DNA from: UBA7960 sp964624065
GTDB taxonomy: Bacteria > Bacteroidota > Bacteroidia > Bacteroidales > UBA7960
Assembly (NCBI GenBank): GCA_964624065.1
Contig: CAZUWF010000026.1
Coordinates: 1-30,773 of the forward strand
Direction of reading: 5' to 3'
DNA: 30,773 nucleotides
Under the pieces are notes generated by a model. The model searched no databases. It was not told the DNA's origin and was given only the letters and a program-made list of their open reading frames with translations. Both the position numbers and the translations under genes were made by a program. Of the stretch, positions 16,361 to 22,756 are shown piece by piece; position 1 is the stretch's first letter, and each line of letters opens with the position of its first letter.

Positions 16361-16765
16361 ATGGGATTACGAAAACACGAAAGGGCTGAGAAACTAAAAG
16401 AAGATAAAAAAACTCAGTATTTTGCCATCCTGAGGAATTGTCCTACCTCTCCAAGAAAAATGCGGTTGATCGCAGACTTGATTCGAGGCAAGGAAGTAAA
16501 TAAAGCCCTAGGAATACTCAAGTATTCCAAGCAAGATGCCAGCACAAAGCTTGAAAAGCTTTTGTTGTCGGCCATCTCAAATTGGCAAACCAAAAACGAA
16601 GGAGCAAGGCTCGAGGAAAGCAACCTGCACGTCAAGAGTATTTGGGTTGACGAAGGTAGAATGCTCAAAAGGCTTCGCCCTGCTCCTCAGGGGCGCGCCC
16701 ACAGAATAAGGAAAAGGTCAAACCACGTTACCCTCTACGTTGGCAGTAAAAATATTAACGAATAA
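16361..16765 (+). CDS. rplV: 50S ribosomal protein L22
   Basis: L22 binds all domains of 23S rRNA, and its beta-hairpin narrows the exit tunnel. The 134-aa chain has an N-terminal addition of about 20 charged residues before the usual start region (YFAILRNCPTSPRKMRLIADLIRG). The hairpin tip follows the typical form KRLRPAPQGRAHRIRKRSNH. It lies between rpsS and rpsC with short gaps. Confidence 0.97.
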   Translation: MGLRKHERAEKLKEDKKTQYFAILRNCPTSPRKMRLIADLIRGKEVNKALGILKYSKQDASTKLEKLLLSAISNWQTKNEGARLEESNLHVKSIWVDEGRMLKRLRPAPQGRAHRIRKRSNHVTLYVGSKNINE

Positions 16766-16775
16766 TCTTTGAGAA

Positions 16776-17507
16776 ATGGGACAAAAGACAAATCCAATTG
16801 GCCTTAGGCTTGGTATTATTAAAGGTTGGGATTCAAATTGGTACGGTGGCAACAAGTACGAAACCAAACTGGTTGAAGATGCAAAGATACGCCAGTACCT
16901 TAGCGCCCGTCTTGCCAAGGCCAGCGTTTCGAAAATCATTATCGAGCGTACCTTAAAGCTTATTACTGTTACCATTAACACTGCTAGGCCAGGAATCATC
17001 ATTGGTAAGGCCGGACAGGAGGTTGACAAGCTCAAGGAGGAATTAAAGAAAATTACCCAAAAAGAGGTTCAATTAAACATTAGTGAAATCAAGCGTCCCG
17101 AGTTGGATGCCTTCTTGGTTGCAACTAACGTTGCCAAACAGCTAGAGGGTCGTATATCGTTCCGCCGGGCCGTAAAAACTGCCATATCTTCCACCATGCG
17201 AATGGGAGCCGAAGGTATCAAGGTTACCGTAAGCGGTCGCTTGGGGGGAGCCGAAATGGCTCGTATCGAAACCTACAAAGAAGGTCGAATTCCGCTTCAC
17301 ACTCTGCGCGCCGACATTGATTACAGCACTGCCGAGGCTCACACCACCTACGGTCGTATTGGAGTAAAGGTTTGGATTTGCAAGGGCGAGGTTTTTGGAA
17401 AACGCGATTTATCTCCCGCAATTCAAGAGGCTAAATCCAAACCAGCCCCAGCAGGCATTGGCAGTGGCGGAAGGTTTAAGGGTCGCCCGAAGAACAACAA
17501 AAGGTAG
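16776..17507 (+). CDS. rpsC: 30S ribosomal protein S3
   Basis: S3 forms part of the mRNA entry channel and its helicase activity. The 243-aa chain begins MGQKTNPIGLRLGI. It has a KH type 2 domain (about 40-110, with GIIIGKAGQEVDKLKEEL as the GxxG region) and a C-terminal S3 domain with GRLGGAEMARIE. The C-terminal tail is basic and Gly/Pro-rich. The start is 10 bases after rplV. Confidence 0.98.
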   Translation: MGQKTNPIGLRLGIIKGWDSNWYGGNKYETKLVEDAKIRQYLSARLAKASVSKIIIERTLKLITVTINTARPGIIIGKAGQEVDKLKEELKKITQKEVQLNISEIKRPELDAFLVATNVAKQLEGRISFRRAVKTAISSTMRMGAEGIKVTVSGRLGGAEMARIETYKEGRIPLHTLRADIDYSTAEAHTTYGRIGVKVWICKGEVFGKRDLSPAIQEAKSKPAPAGIGSGGRFKGRPKNNKR

Positions 17508-17537
17508 TTATAGAATTATTGAAAAAAAAGTTGAATA

Positions 17538-17957
17538 ATGTTACAGCCCAGGAAAACTAAATTCAGGAAACAGCAAAAAGGCCGGATGAAAGGTCTTACA
17601 AAGCGAGGTGCCGAGCTAAACTTTGGCTCCTTTGGCATCAAGTCTTTGGACGAGTGCTGGTTAACGGGTCGCCAAATCGAGGCCGCTCGTCAGGCTATTA
17701 CACGTAGGATGAAGCGTGAAGGACAGCTGTGGATCAGGGTATTCCCCGACAAACCTGTTACCAAAAAGCCCGCCGAGGTACGTATGGGTAAGGGTAAGGG
17801 TGCCCCAGAGTACTTCGTGGCTCGAATCTCCCCAGGTAGGATTTTGTTTGAGGCAGAGGGAGTTACACTCGAAACCGCCCAAGAAGCAATGCGTCTTGGA
17901 GCGCAAAAATTACCCATTCTAACCAGGTTTATCGTAAGAAGAGATTTTGTTGAATAA
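17538..17957 (+). CDS. rplP: 50S ribosomal protein L16
   Basis: L16 organises the A-site region of the 50S subunit. The 139-aa chain begins MLQPRKTKFRKQQKGRMKG and contains GRQIEAARQAITRRMKREGQ and GKGKGAPEYFVA, the hallmark segments. In the usual order rpmC follows within a few bases. Here it is followed by a 159-base gap with a promoter-like site and leader, so rplP may be the last gene of a first expression block. Confidence 0.98.
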   Translation: MLQPRKTKFRKQQKGRMKGLTKRGAELNFGSFGIKSLDECWLTGRQIEAARQAITRRMKREGQLWIRVFPDKPVTKKPAEVRMGKGKGAPEYFVARISPGRILFEAEGVTLETAQEAMRLGAQKLPILTRFIVRRDFVE

Positions 17958-17960
17958 TAA

Positions 17961-17992
17961 ACTGTTTTATTCGAATAAAATTTGTAACTTTG
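17961..17992 (+). promoter_or_regulatory. Internal promoter before rpmC, with a palindrome in its spacer
   Basis: TAACTTTG (17985-17992) matches the Bacteroidota -7 consensus TAnnTTTG. A weak -33 candidate ACTG (17961-17964) is 20 bases upstream, at the expected spacing. The spacer holds the perfect 16-bp palindrome TTTTATTCGAATAAAA (17965-17980), well placed for a repressor or activator. Transcription would start near 17998, giving a leader of about 120 bases. Confidence 0.6.
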
Positions 17993-17997
17993 CAGCC

Positions 17998-18116
17998 TTT
18001 TTCAACAGGGGATATTTTACAACGCAGCCGTTACCTGTCTTGACAGTTCTCCTTGATAATCCTGCACCCGAAATGGAGGGTGTTTTGCTGACAAAATCTA
18101 AATTCACGAAACAAAA
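17998..18116 (+). promoter_or_regulatory. Structured rpmC leader, candidate ribosomal-protein control RNA
   Basis: Several stems are possible. ACAGG (18005-18009) pairs with CCTGT (18034-18038), enclosing a small AACG/CGTT hairpin (18021-18032). CTGTC/GACAG (18035-18046) uses the same CCTGT bases and so competes. GCACCC (18064-18069) pairs with GGGTGT (18078-18083, one G-U) around an eight-base loop, and CTCC (18049-18052) could instead pair with GGAG (18075-18078). The last loop contains the ATG of a 15-codon frame. Competing stems next to a coupled mini-frame resemble known attenuation or r-protein leaders. The pairings are visible; the regulatory role is inferred. Confidence 0.4.
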
Positions 18117-18120
18117 ATGA
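18073..18120 (+). other. Possible 15-codon upstream frame coupled to rpmC
   Basis: An ATG at 18073 opens a frame encoding MEGVLLTKSKFTKQK, whose TGA (18118-18120) overlaps the rpmC start as ATGA. The start codon lies in the loop of the GCACCC/GGGTGT hairpin. There is no Shine-Dalgarno, but most genes here lack one. Coupling by re-initiation is plausible. A frame this short can also arise by chance. Confidence 0.35.
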
Positions 18121-18320
18121 AACCTACAGTAATACGTGAAATGTCAACCGCCGAGCTCGCAGAGAGACTGGTAGAAGAGAGGAAAGCATTGCGCAAGTTG
18201 AAACTCAACCACGCTGTTTCCCCGCTTGAAAACCCAATGAAGATCCAGACCTACAGGAAAACTGTGGCCAGGATCATAACTGAGCTTCGCGCCAGGGAAT
18301 TAAAAGAACTTAAAAAGTAA
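18117..18320 (+). CDS. rpmC: 50S ribosomal protein L29
   Basis: L29 is a small two-helix protein at the tunnel exit beside L23. The 67-aa chain has the family pattern: STAELAERLVEERKALRKLKLNHAV, a short linker, then the second helix with NPMKIQTYRKTVARI. It has its own promoter-like site and leader, unlike its close packing behind rplP in most bacteria. The ATG overlaps the stop of a 15-codon upstream frame. Confidence 0.97.
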   Translation: MKPTVIREMSTAELAERLVEERKALRKLKLNHAVSPLENPMKIQTYRKTVARIITELRARELKELKK

Positions 18321-18327
18321 TTGACAA

Positions 18328-18585
18328 ATGGAAAATAGAACTTTCAGGAAAGAAAGATCAGGCGTTGTAATCAGCAACAAGATGGATAAATCCATAGTTG
18401 TTATGGTTGAGCGTAGAATCAAGCACCCCATGTACGGCAAGTTTGTGAAGCGTTCTTCTAAATTTATGGCTCACGACCAGAATAACGATTGCAACATAGG
18501 GGATACCGTGCGCATAATGGAAACCCGTCCGCTGAGCAAGAACAAATGTTGGAGATTAGTCGAAATAATTGAAAGAGCCAAGTAA
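18328..18585 (+). CDS. rpsQ: 30S ribosomal protein S17
   Basis: S17 is a primary 16S-binding OB-fold protein. The 85-aa chain has RKERSGVVISNKMDKSIVV, a VERRIKHPMYGKFVKRSSKF strand region and the C-terminal ETRPLSKNKCWRLVEI segment, all typical. Length is normal. The gene begins seven bases after rpmC and ends three bases before rplN, so the three are tightly packed. Confidence 0.98.
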   Translation: MENRTFRKERSGVVISNKMDKSIVVMVERRIKHPMYGKFVKRSSKFMAHDQNNDCNIGDTVRIMETRPLSKNKCWRLVEIIERAK

Positions 18586-18588
18586 GTC

Positions 18589-18957
18589 ATGATACAACAA
18601 GAATCAAGGTTAGCAGTAGCCGATAATAGCGGTGCAAAGGAAGTTCTCTGCATCAGGGTGCTAGGCGGAACCAAGCGGAGATACGCAGGTGTTGGCGACA
18701 AAATCATTGTGGCCGTAAAGTCTGCCATAGCATCGGGAAACGTAAAAAAGGGGAGCGTAACAAAGGCCGTGGTAGTAAGAACCAAAAAGCATGTTCGCAG
18801 GCCTGATGGAAGTTACATCAAGTTTGACGATAACGCTGTGGTACTTTTGAACGCTAACGAAGAAATGCGCGGGACTCGTATTTTCGGACCCGTGGCAAGA
18901 GAATTGCGCGACAAACAATTCATGAAAATAGTTTCACTTGCACCTGAAGTGCTTTAA
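18589..18957 (+). CDS. rplN: 50S ribosomal protein L14
   Basis: L14 contributes to intersubunit bridges and is the docking site for the silencing factor RsfS. The 122-aa chain begins MIQQESRLAVADNSGAKEV and ends with FGPVARELRDKQFMKIVSLAPEVL, as in the family. It marks the start of the classic spc unit, here co-linear with rpsQ at a three-base gap and no separate promoter visible. Confidence 0.98.
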   Translation: MIQQESRLAVADNSGAKEVLCIRVLGGTKRRYAGVGDKIIVAVKSAIASGNVKKGSVTKAVVVRTKKHVRRPDGSYIKFDDNAVVLLNANEEMRGTRIFGPVARELRDKQFMKIVSLAPEVL

Positions 18958-18975
18958 ACCAAAATTTCCAGAGCT

Positions 18976-19296
18976 ATGCAAGTAAAATTTCACATAAAGA
19001 AAGGGGATATGGTTAAGGTAATTGCCGGTAATGAAAAAGGTTCCGAAGGCAAGGTACTTGTAGTTTACCCCGAAAAATCCAGAGCACTTGTTGAAGGTGT
19101 TAATTTGGTTTCGAAGCACACCAAACCCAACGCTGCCAATCCTCAGGGTGGCATAGTTAAGAAGGAAGCTTCAGTGCACGTTTCTAACCTTATGGTTATC
19201 GACTCCAAAGGCAAGGCCTCCCGGATAGGCCGCCGCCGGGACGAAAATGGCAAACTTGTTCGTTATTCTAAAAAATCAGGGGAGGTTATCAAGTAA
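18976..19296 (+). CDS. rplX: 50S ribosomal protein L24
   Basis: L24 starts 50S assembly and sits near the tunnel exit. The 106-aa chain has an N-terminal KOW motif (KKGDMVKVIAGNEKGSEGKV), then VEGVNLVSKHTKPN and the basic loop SRIGRRRDENGKLVR. Its TAA shares one base with the rplE ATG at 19296. The last codons supply a GGGGAGG sequence that can act as the rplE ribosome-binding site. Confidence 0.97.
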   Translation: MQVKFHIKKGDMVKVIAGNEKGSEGKVLVVYPEKSRALVEGVNLVSKHTKPNAANPQGGIVKKEASVHVSNLMVIDSKGKASRIGRRRDENGKLVRYSKKSGEVIK

Positions 19297-19850
19297 TGAG
19301 CTACATTCCAAGACTTAAGAAAAAATACAGCGAGGAAATTGTTCTCACGCTGAAAAATGAATTTGAGTACAAAAACGTAATGCAAACCCCCAAGCTCATG
19401 AAAATATGCTTGAGCCAAGGGTTGGGAAGTGCCATCGCCGACAAGAAGATACTTGACTCTGCCTTGGAAGAGATGACCTCGGTGTGTGGCCAAAAGGCGG
19501 TACCCACCAAGTCAAAAAAGGATATATCCAACTTCAAGCTTAGGAGGGGTATGTCAATTGGTGCAAGAGTTACTTTGAGGGGAAACAAAATGTACGAGTT
19601 CCTAGATAGGTTGGTGGCAGTTTCGTTGCCGCGCATTCGCGACTTCAAGGGGATAAACGACAAAGGTTTTGACGGTCGTGGAAACTTTACCCTCGGTGTG
19701 TCGGAACAGATTATCTTTCCGGAAATTAACATTGACAAGGTAAACAAGATTACCGGTATGGACATTACCTTTGTTACCTCCGCAAACACCGACAAGGAAG
19801 CATTTGCATTGCTCCGCGAATTTGGAATCCCATTCAAGAACCAGAAATAA
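19296..19850 (+). CDS. rplE: 50S ribosomal protein L5
   Basis: L5 binds 5S rRNA in the central protuberance and contacts P-site tRNA. The 184-aa chain has QTPKLMKICLSQGLG early and SKKDISNFKLRRGMSIGARVTLRG in the P-site loop region. The ending is the usual one (VTSANTDKEAFALLREFGIPF). The ATG overlaps the rplX stop by one base, with a GGAGG at 19281-19285, one of few purine-rich binding sites in the cluster. Confidence 0.98.
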   Translation: MSYIPRLKKKYSEEIVLTLKNEFEYKNVMQTPKLMKICLSQGLGSAIADKKILDSALEEMTSVCGQKAVPTKSKKDISNFKLRRGMSIGARVTLRGNKMYEFLDRLVAVSLPRIRDFKGINDKGFDGRGNFTLGVSEQIIFPEINIDKVNKITGMDITFVTSANTDKEAFALLREFGIPFKNQK

Positions 19851-19860
19851 CTTTCGACAG

Positions 19861-20130
19861 ATGGCAAAAGAATCAATAAAAGCTCGTGAAGTTAAGCGGG
19901 CAAAACTGGTGGCCAAGTATGCAGCAAAAAGGGCCGAGCTAAAAGCAAACGGTGATTACGAAGGATTGCAAAAACTTCCAAAAAATGCATCCCCCGTACG
20001 TTTGCACAATCGCTGCAAGCTCACAGGAAGGCCAAAGGGCTACCTTCGCCAGTTTGGAATTAGCCGTATTAATTTTAGGGAAATGGCCAACCAAGGTTTG
20101 ATTCCTGGGGTTACAAAGGCTAGCTGGTAA
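19861..20130 (+). CDS. rpsN: 30S ribosomal protein S14 (zinc-free type)
   Basis: S14 is a 30S head protein. The ATG at 19861 gives 89 aa, MAKESIKAREVKRAKL onward, matching the long S14 form. The frame is open further upstream inside rplE, but that part is not S14-like. The C-terminal core HNRCKLTGRPKGYLRQFGIS is intact. Only one cysteine is present, so the CxxC pairs of zinc-binding S14 are absent: this is the C-minus type. Confidence 0.97.
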   Translation: MAKESIKAREVKRAKLVAKYAAKRAELKANGDYEGLQKLPKNASPVRLHNRCKLTGRPKGYLRQFGISRINFREMANQGLIPGVTKASW

Positions 20131-20160
20131 GAATAAATATTTTAACAATTAAATTAGCAA

Positions 20161-20559
20161 ATGAACACCGATCCAATTGCAGATTATCTGACAAGAATAA
20201 GGAATGCCGTGAAGGCCAATCACAGGATTGTTGAAATTCCTGCATCGAATCTCAAGAAGGGGATCACGAAAATTCTTTTTGAAAAAGGCTATATCCTAAA
20301 TTACAAATTTGAGGATGACAAAAAGCCAGCTATTATAAAAATAGCCCTGAAGTACCACCCCGTGACCAAGGTTCCTGCCATTAATGACATAACAAGGGTT
20401 AGTAAGCCCGGGCTTCGCAAATATTGCAATGCCAGTGAATTGCCCAGGGTACTTAATGGACTTGGAGTGGCCATAATCTCCACTTCCAATGGTTTGATTA
20501 CCGATAAAGAAGCCCGTCAACTAAATGTTGGTGGCGAAGTTATTTGTTACGTAAGCTAG
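20161..20559 (+). CDS. rpsH: 30S ribosomal protein S8
   Basis: S8 is a primary 16S central-domain binder and, in E. coli, the repressor of the spc unit. The 132-aa chain begins MNTDPIADYLTRIRNA and carries RVSKPGLRKY and the C-terminal IISTSNGLITDKEARQLNVGGEVICYVS, all diagnostic. There is no Shine-Dalgarno. Its stop TAG (20557-20559) touches the strong ribosome-binding site of rplF. Confidence 0.98.
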   Translation: MNTDPIADYLTRIRNAVKANHRIVEIPASNLKKGITKILFEKGYILNYKFEDDKKPAIIKIALKYHPVTKVPAINDITRVSKPGLRKYCNASELPRVLNGLGVAIISTSNGLITDKEARQLNVGGEVICYVS

Positions 20560-20566
20560 AAGGAGG
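20560..20566 (+). promoter_or_regulatory. Strong Shine-Dalgarno of rplF
   Basis: AAGGAGG lies five bases before the rplF ATG, a textbook match to the 16S 3' end. Nearly every other start in this cluster has only A/T-rich sequence at that position, so the site stands out. Confidence 0.8.
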
Positions 20567-20571
20567 GAACA

Positions 20572-21126
20572 ATGTCAAGAATAGGAAAATTACCAATTAG
20601 CATCCCTGGAGGAGTTACCGTAACCGTTGCCCCTAATAACGTAATTACCGTAAAAGGACCCAAGGGTGAATTGAAACAAGCCGTTGAACCCGATATTACC
20701 ATCAGGGTTGAGGATGGCACCATTTACGTTGAGCGCCCAACAGATCAAAAGCGTCACAAGGCCCTACACGGTTTGTACCGCGCTCTAATCAATAATATGA
20801 TTACAGGAGTATCTGCTGGCTACAAAGTTGTTCAGGAATTGGTCGGGGTTGGCTACAAAGCCGCCAACGAGGGTAACGTGCTAGAGCTAGCTTTGGGTTA
20901 CTCACACAATATCTTTTTCGAACTACCCAAAGAGGTTAGCCTTCAAACTGTTACTGAAAGGGGAAAGAATCCACTTATCATTTTGGAGTCGCACGACAAA
21001 CAACTAATCGGGCAGGTAGCTGCCAAAATTAGGTCGCTTCGCAAACCTGAGCCATACAAGGGCAAAGGAATACGTTTCCAAGGTGAGGTTCTTCGCCGCA
21101 AGGCAGGAAAAGCCGCAGGAAAGTAA
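20572..21126 (+). CDS. rplF: 50S ribosomal protein L6
   Basis: L6 lies near the sarcin-ricin loop and the factor-binding site. The 184-aa chain begins MSRIGKLPISIPGGVTV, shows the two repeated alpha/beta domains and ends with the signature KPEPYKGKGIRFQGEVLRRKAGKAAGK-type tail. It is preceded by the best Shine-Dalgarno in the window. rplR follows after 30 bases. Confidence 0.98.
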   Translation: MSRIGKLPISIPGGVTVTVAPNNVITVKGPKGELKQAVEPDITIRVEDGTIYVERPTDQKRHKALHGLYRALINNMITGVSAGYKVVQELVGVGYKAANEGNVLELALGYSHNIFFELPKEVSLQTVTERGKNPLIILESHDKQLIGQVAAKIRSLRKPEPYKGKGIRFQGEVLRRKAGKAAGK

Positions 21127-21156
21127 TAATTGAAAACATTTTTATCTTAAAGAAGA

Positions 21157-21516
21157 ATGGCAACAAATAGGAAATTAAATAGAAGGACAAAAATCAAGCT
21201 TCGCATCAGGAAAAAGGTTTTCGGTACTGCAGAGCGTCCGCGCCTTACAGTTTTTCGTAGCAATAAGGCAATCTATGCTCAGGTAATTGACGATAACAAA
21301 GGGCACACACTTGCCTCGGCTTCATCAAACTCAAAAGAATTTGCCGCGGTTAAGAAAACTAAAACCGAAATTGCCAAGGAGGTTGGAAAACAAGTTGCAG
21401 AGAAAGCTAGGGAGGCTGGTATAGAAATGGTTGTTTTCGACCGAAACGGTTATTTATATCACGGAAGAGTAAAATCAATGGCAGAAGGTGCCCGCGAAGG
21501 CGGTTTAAATTTCTAG
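21157..21516 (+). CDS. rplR: 50S ribosomal protein L18
   Basis: L18 binds 5S rRNA together with L5 and L25. The 119-aa chain has the basic N-terminus and RPRLTVFRSNKAIYAQVIDD. The C-terminal VVFDRNGYLYHGRVKSMAEGAREGGLNF segment is typical of the family. A weak AAGAAG precedes the ATG. rpsE starts four bases after the stop. Confidence 0.98.
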   Translation: MATNRKLNRRTKIKLRIRKKVFGTAERPRLTVFRSNKAIYAQVIDDNKGHTLASASSNSKEFAAVKKTKTEIAKEVGKQVAEKAREAGIEMVVFDRNGYLYHGRVKSMAEGAREGGLNF

Positions 21517-21520
21517 AAAA

Positions 21521-22039
21521 ATGACAAACGCTAACATTAATAAAGTCAAATCGAGCGAAGTTGAGTACAAGGACAAACTTGTAGGGGTTCAACGTGTAAC
21601 CAAGGTAACCAAGGGAGGACGCACCTTTAGCTTTTCGGCAATCATAGTGGTTGGAAACGAAAAGGGTGTGGTGGGCCACGGCCTTGGCAAGGCCAAGGAA
21701 GTAACCACTGCCATAAGCAAGGGTATTGAAGATGCCAAGAAGAATTTGTTAAAGGTTCCCGTCCACAAGGGTACTATTCCTCACGCCCAAGAAGGCAAGT
21801 ATTGTGGTGCTCGTGTTTTCATTAAACCTGCCGCCAACGGTACCGGGGTAATTGCCGGAGGTGCCATGCGCGCCGTTTTGGAAAGCGTTGGGATAACCGA
21901 CGTCCTCGCAAAATCAAAAGGCTCTTCAAACCCCCACAGTGTTGTTAAGGCTACCATCGACGCCCTTCAAAAGCTGAGAGATCCATTTACAGTGGCCCAA
22001 CATAGGGGTGTGGAGGTAAACAAGGTCTTTAACGGATAG
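21521..22039 (+). CDS. rpsE: 30S ribosomal protein S5
   Basis: S5 contributes to decoding fidelity and mRNA unwinding with S3 and S4. The 172-aa chain has the double-stranded-RNA-binding-like N-domain (QRVTKVTKGGRTFSFSAIIVVG) and the C-domain with VIAGGAMRAVLESVGI and SNPHSVVKATIDAL. No insertion or loss is visible. The start follows rplR by four bases, without a Shine-Dalgarno. Confidence 0.98.
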   Translation: MTNANINKVKSSEVEYKDKLVGVQRVTKVTKGGRTFSFSAIIVVGNEKGVVGHGLGKAKEVTTAISKGIEDAKKNLLKVPVHKGTIPHAQEGKYCGARVFIKPAANGTGVIAGGAMRAVLESVGITDVLAKSKGSSNPHSVVKATIDALQKLRDPFTVAQHRGVEVNKVFNG

Positions 22040-22084
22040 TAATCGGTGATTAGGAATTGATTAAAATTGAAAAGAATAACCGAA

Positions 22085-22264
22085 ATGAAACAGTTAAAAA
22101 TATCTCAAACTAAAAGCAGCATTGGCAAGCCCGAAAGGCAAAAACGTACCCTTGTTGCTCTTGGGCTAACCAAATTGAATCGCCCACGTATCATTGCGGC
22201 AAGTCCGCAGGTTGAGGGGATGATCAATGCCGTGAAGCACCTGGTAAGTGTTGAGGAGGTATAA
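22085..22264 (+). CDS. rpmD: 50S ribosomal protein L30
   Basis: L30 is a small 50S protein near 23S domain II. From the ATG at 22085 the product is 59 aa, MKQLKISQTKSSIGKPERQK, then the family pattern TLVALGLTKLNRPRII. A TTG at 22067 would add six residues but is a poor start, so the ATG is chosen. The place between rpsE and rplO is canonical. Confidence 0.95.
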   Translation: MKQLKISQTKSSIGKPERQKRTLVALGLTKLNRPRIIAASPQVEGMINAVKHLVSVEEV

Positions 22265-22300
22265 ATAAATTTTGTATAAGAAATTAAAGCAGTATAAAAA

Positions 22301-22747
22301 ATGGATTTAAGCAATCTTAAGCCTGCAAAAGGATCAATAAAATCCTCCAAACGAATTGGACGGGGCGAAGGTTCTGGTAGTGGAGGCACATCAACAAGGG
22401 GCCACAAAGGGGCACAATCTAGGTCGGGCTACAGCCGCAAGGTCGGGTTCGAGGGAGGTCAAATGCCCTTGGTTAGGCGTGTTCCTAAATACGGGTTCAA
22501 GAATATAAACCGTGTTGAATACAGTGGAGTTAACGTTGATATGATCCAAAAGCTTGCCGATGAGAAAGGCTTGCAAGTAATTGACGTGGCTGTTCTTGTT
22601 GAAAATGGTTTGGTTTCTCGAAAAGATCTCGTAAAAATTCTTGGCCGTGGAAAACTATCAGCCAAAGTTGAAGTTACTGCCCACGCATTCTCAGCTTCGG
22701 CCAAACTGGCAATAGAATCAAACGGAGGAAAAATTAACCTGATTTAA
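22301..22747 (+). CDS. rplO: 50S ribosomal protein L15
   Basis: L15 is a late 50S assembly protein with a long Gly/Arg-rich N-terminal extension reaching into the subunit. The 148-aa chain has that extension (SSKRIGRGEGSGSGGTSTRG, then HKGAQSR), followed by FEGGQMPLVRRVPKYGFKN and a globular C-terminus ending in KLAIESNGGKINLI. secY starts nine bases after the stop. Confidence 0.98.
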   Translation: MDLSNLKPAKGSIKSSKRIGRGEGSGSGGTSTRGHKGAQSRSGYSRKVGFEGGQMPLVRRVPKYGFKNINRVEYSGVNVDMIQKLADEKGLQVIDVAVLVENGLVSRKDLVKILGRGKLSAKVEVTAHAFSASAKLAIESNGGKINLI

Positions 22748-22756
22748 CCCATTTCC

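Noticed and set aside
19301..19876. 191-codon frame on the minus strand opposite rplE
   Set aside because: Antisense to a universal ribosomal protein; no independent support.
22043..22083. Inverted repeat TCGGTGATT / AATAACCGA before rpmD
   Set aside because: Eight pairs with a mismatch and a loop of over 20 bases in A/T-rich DNA; too weak to call.
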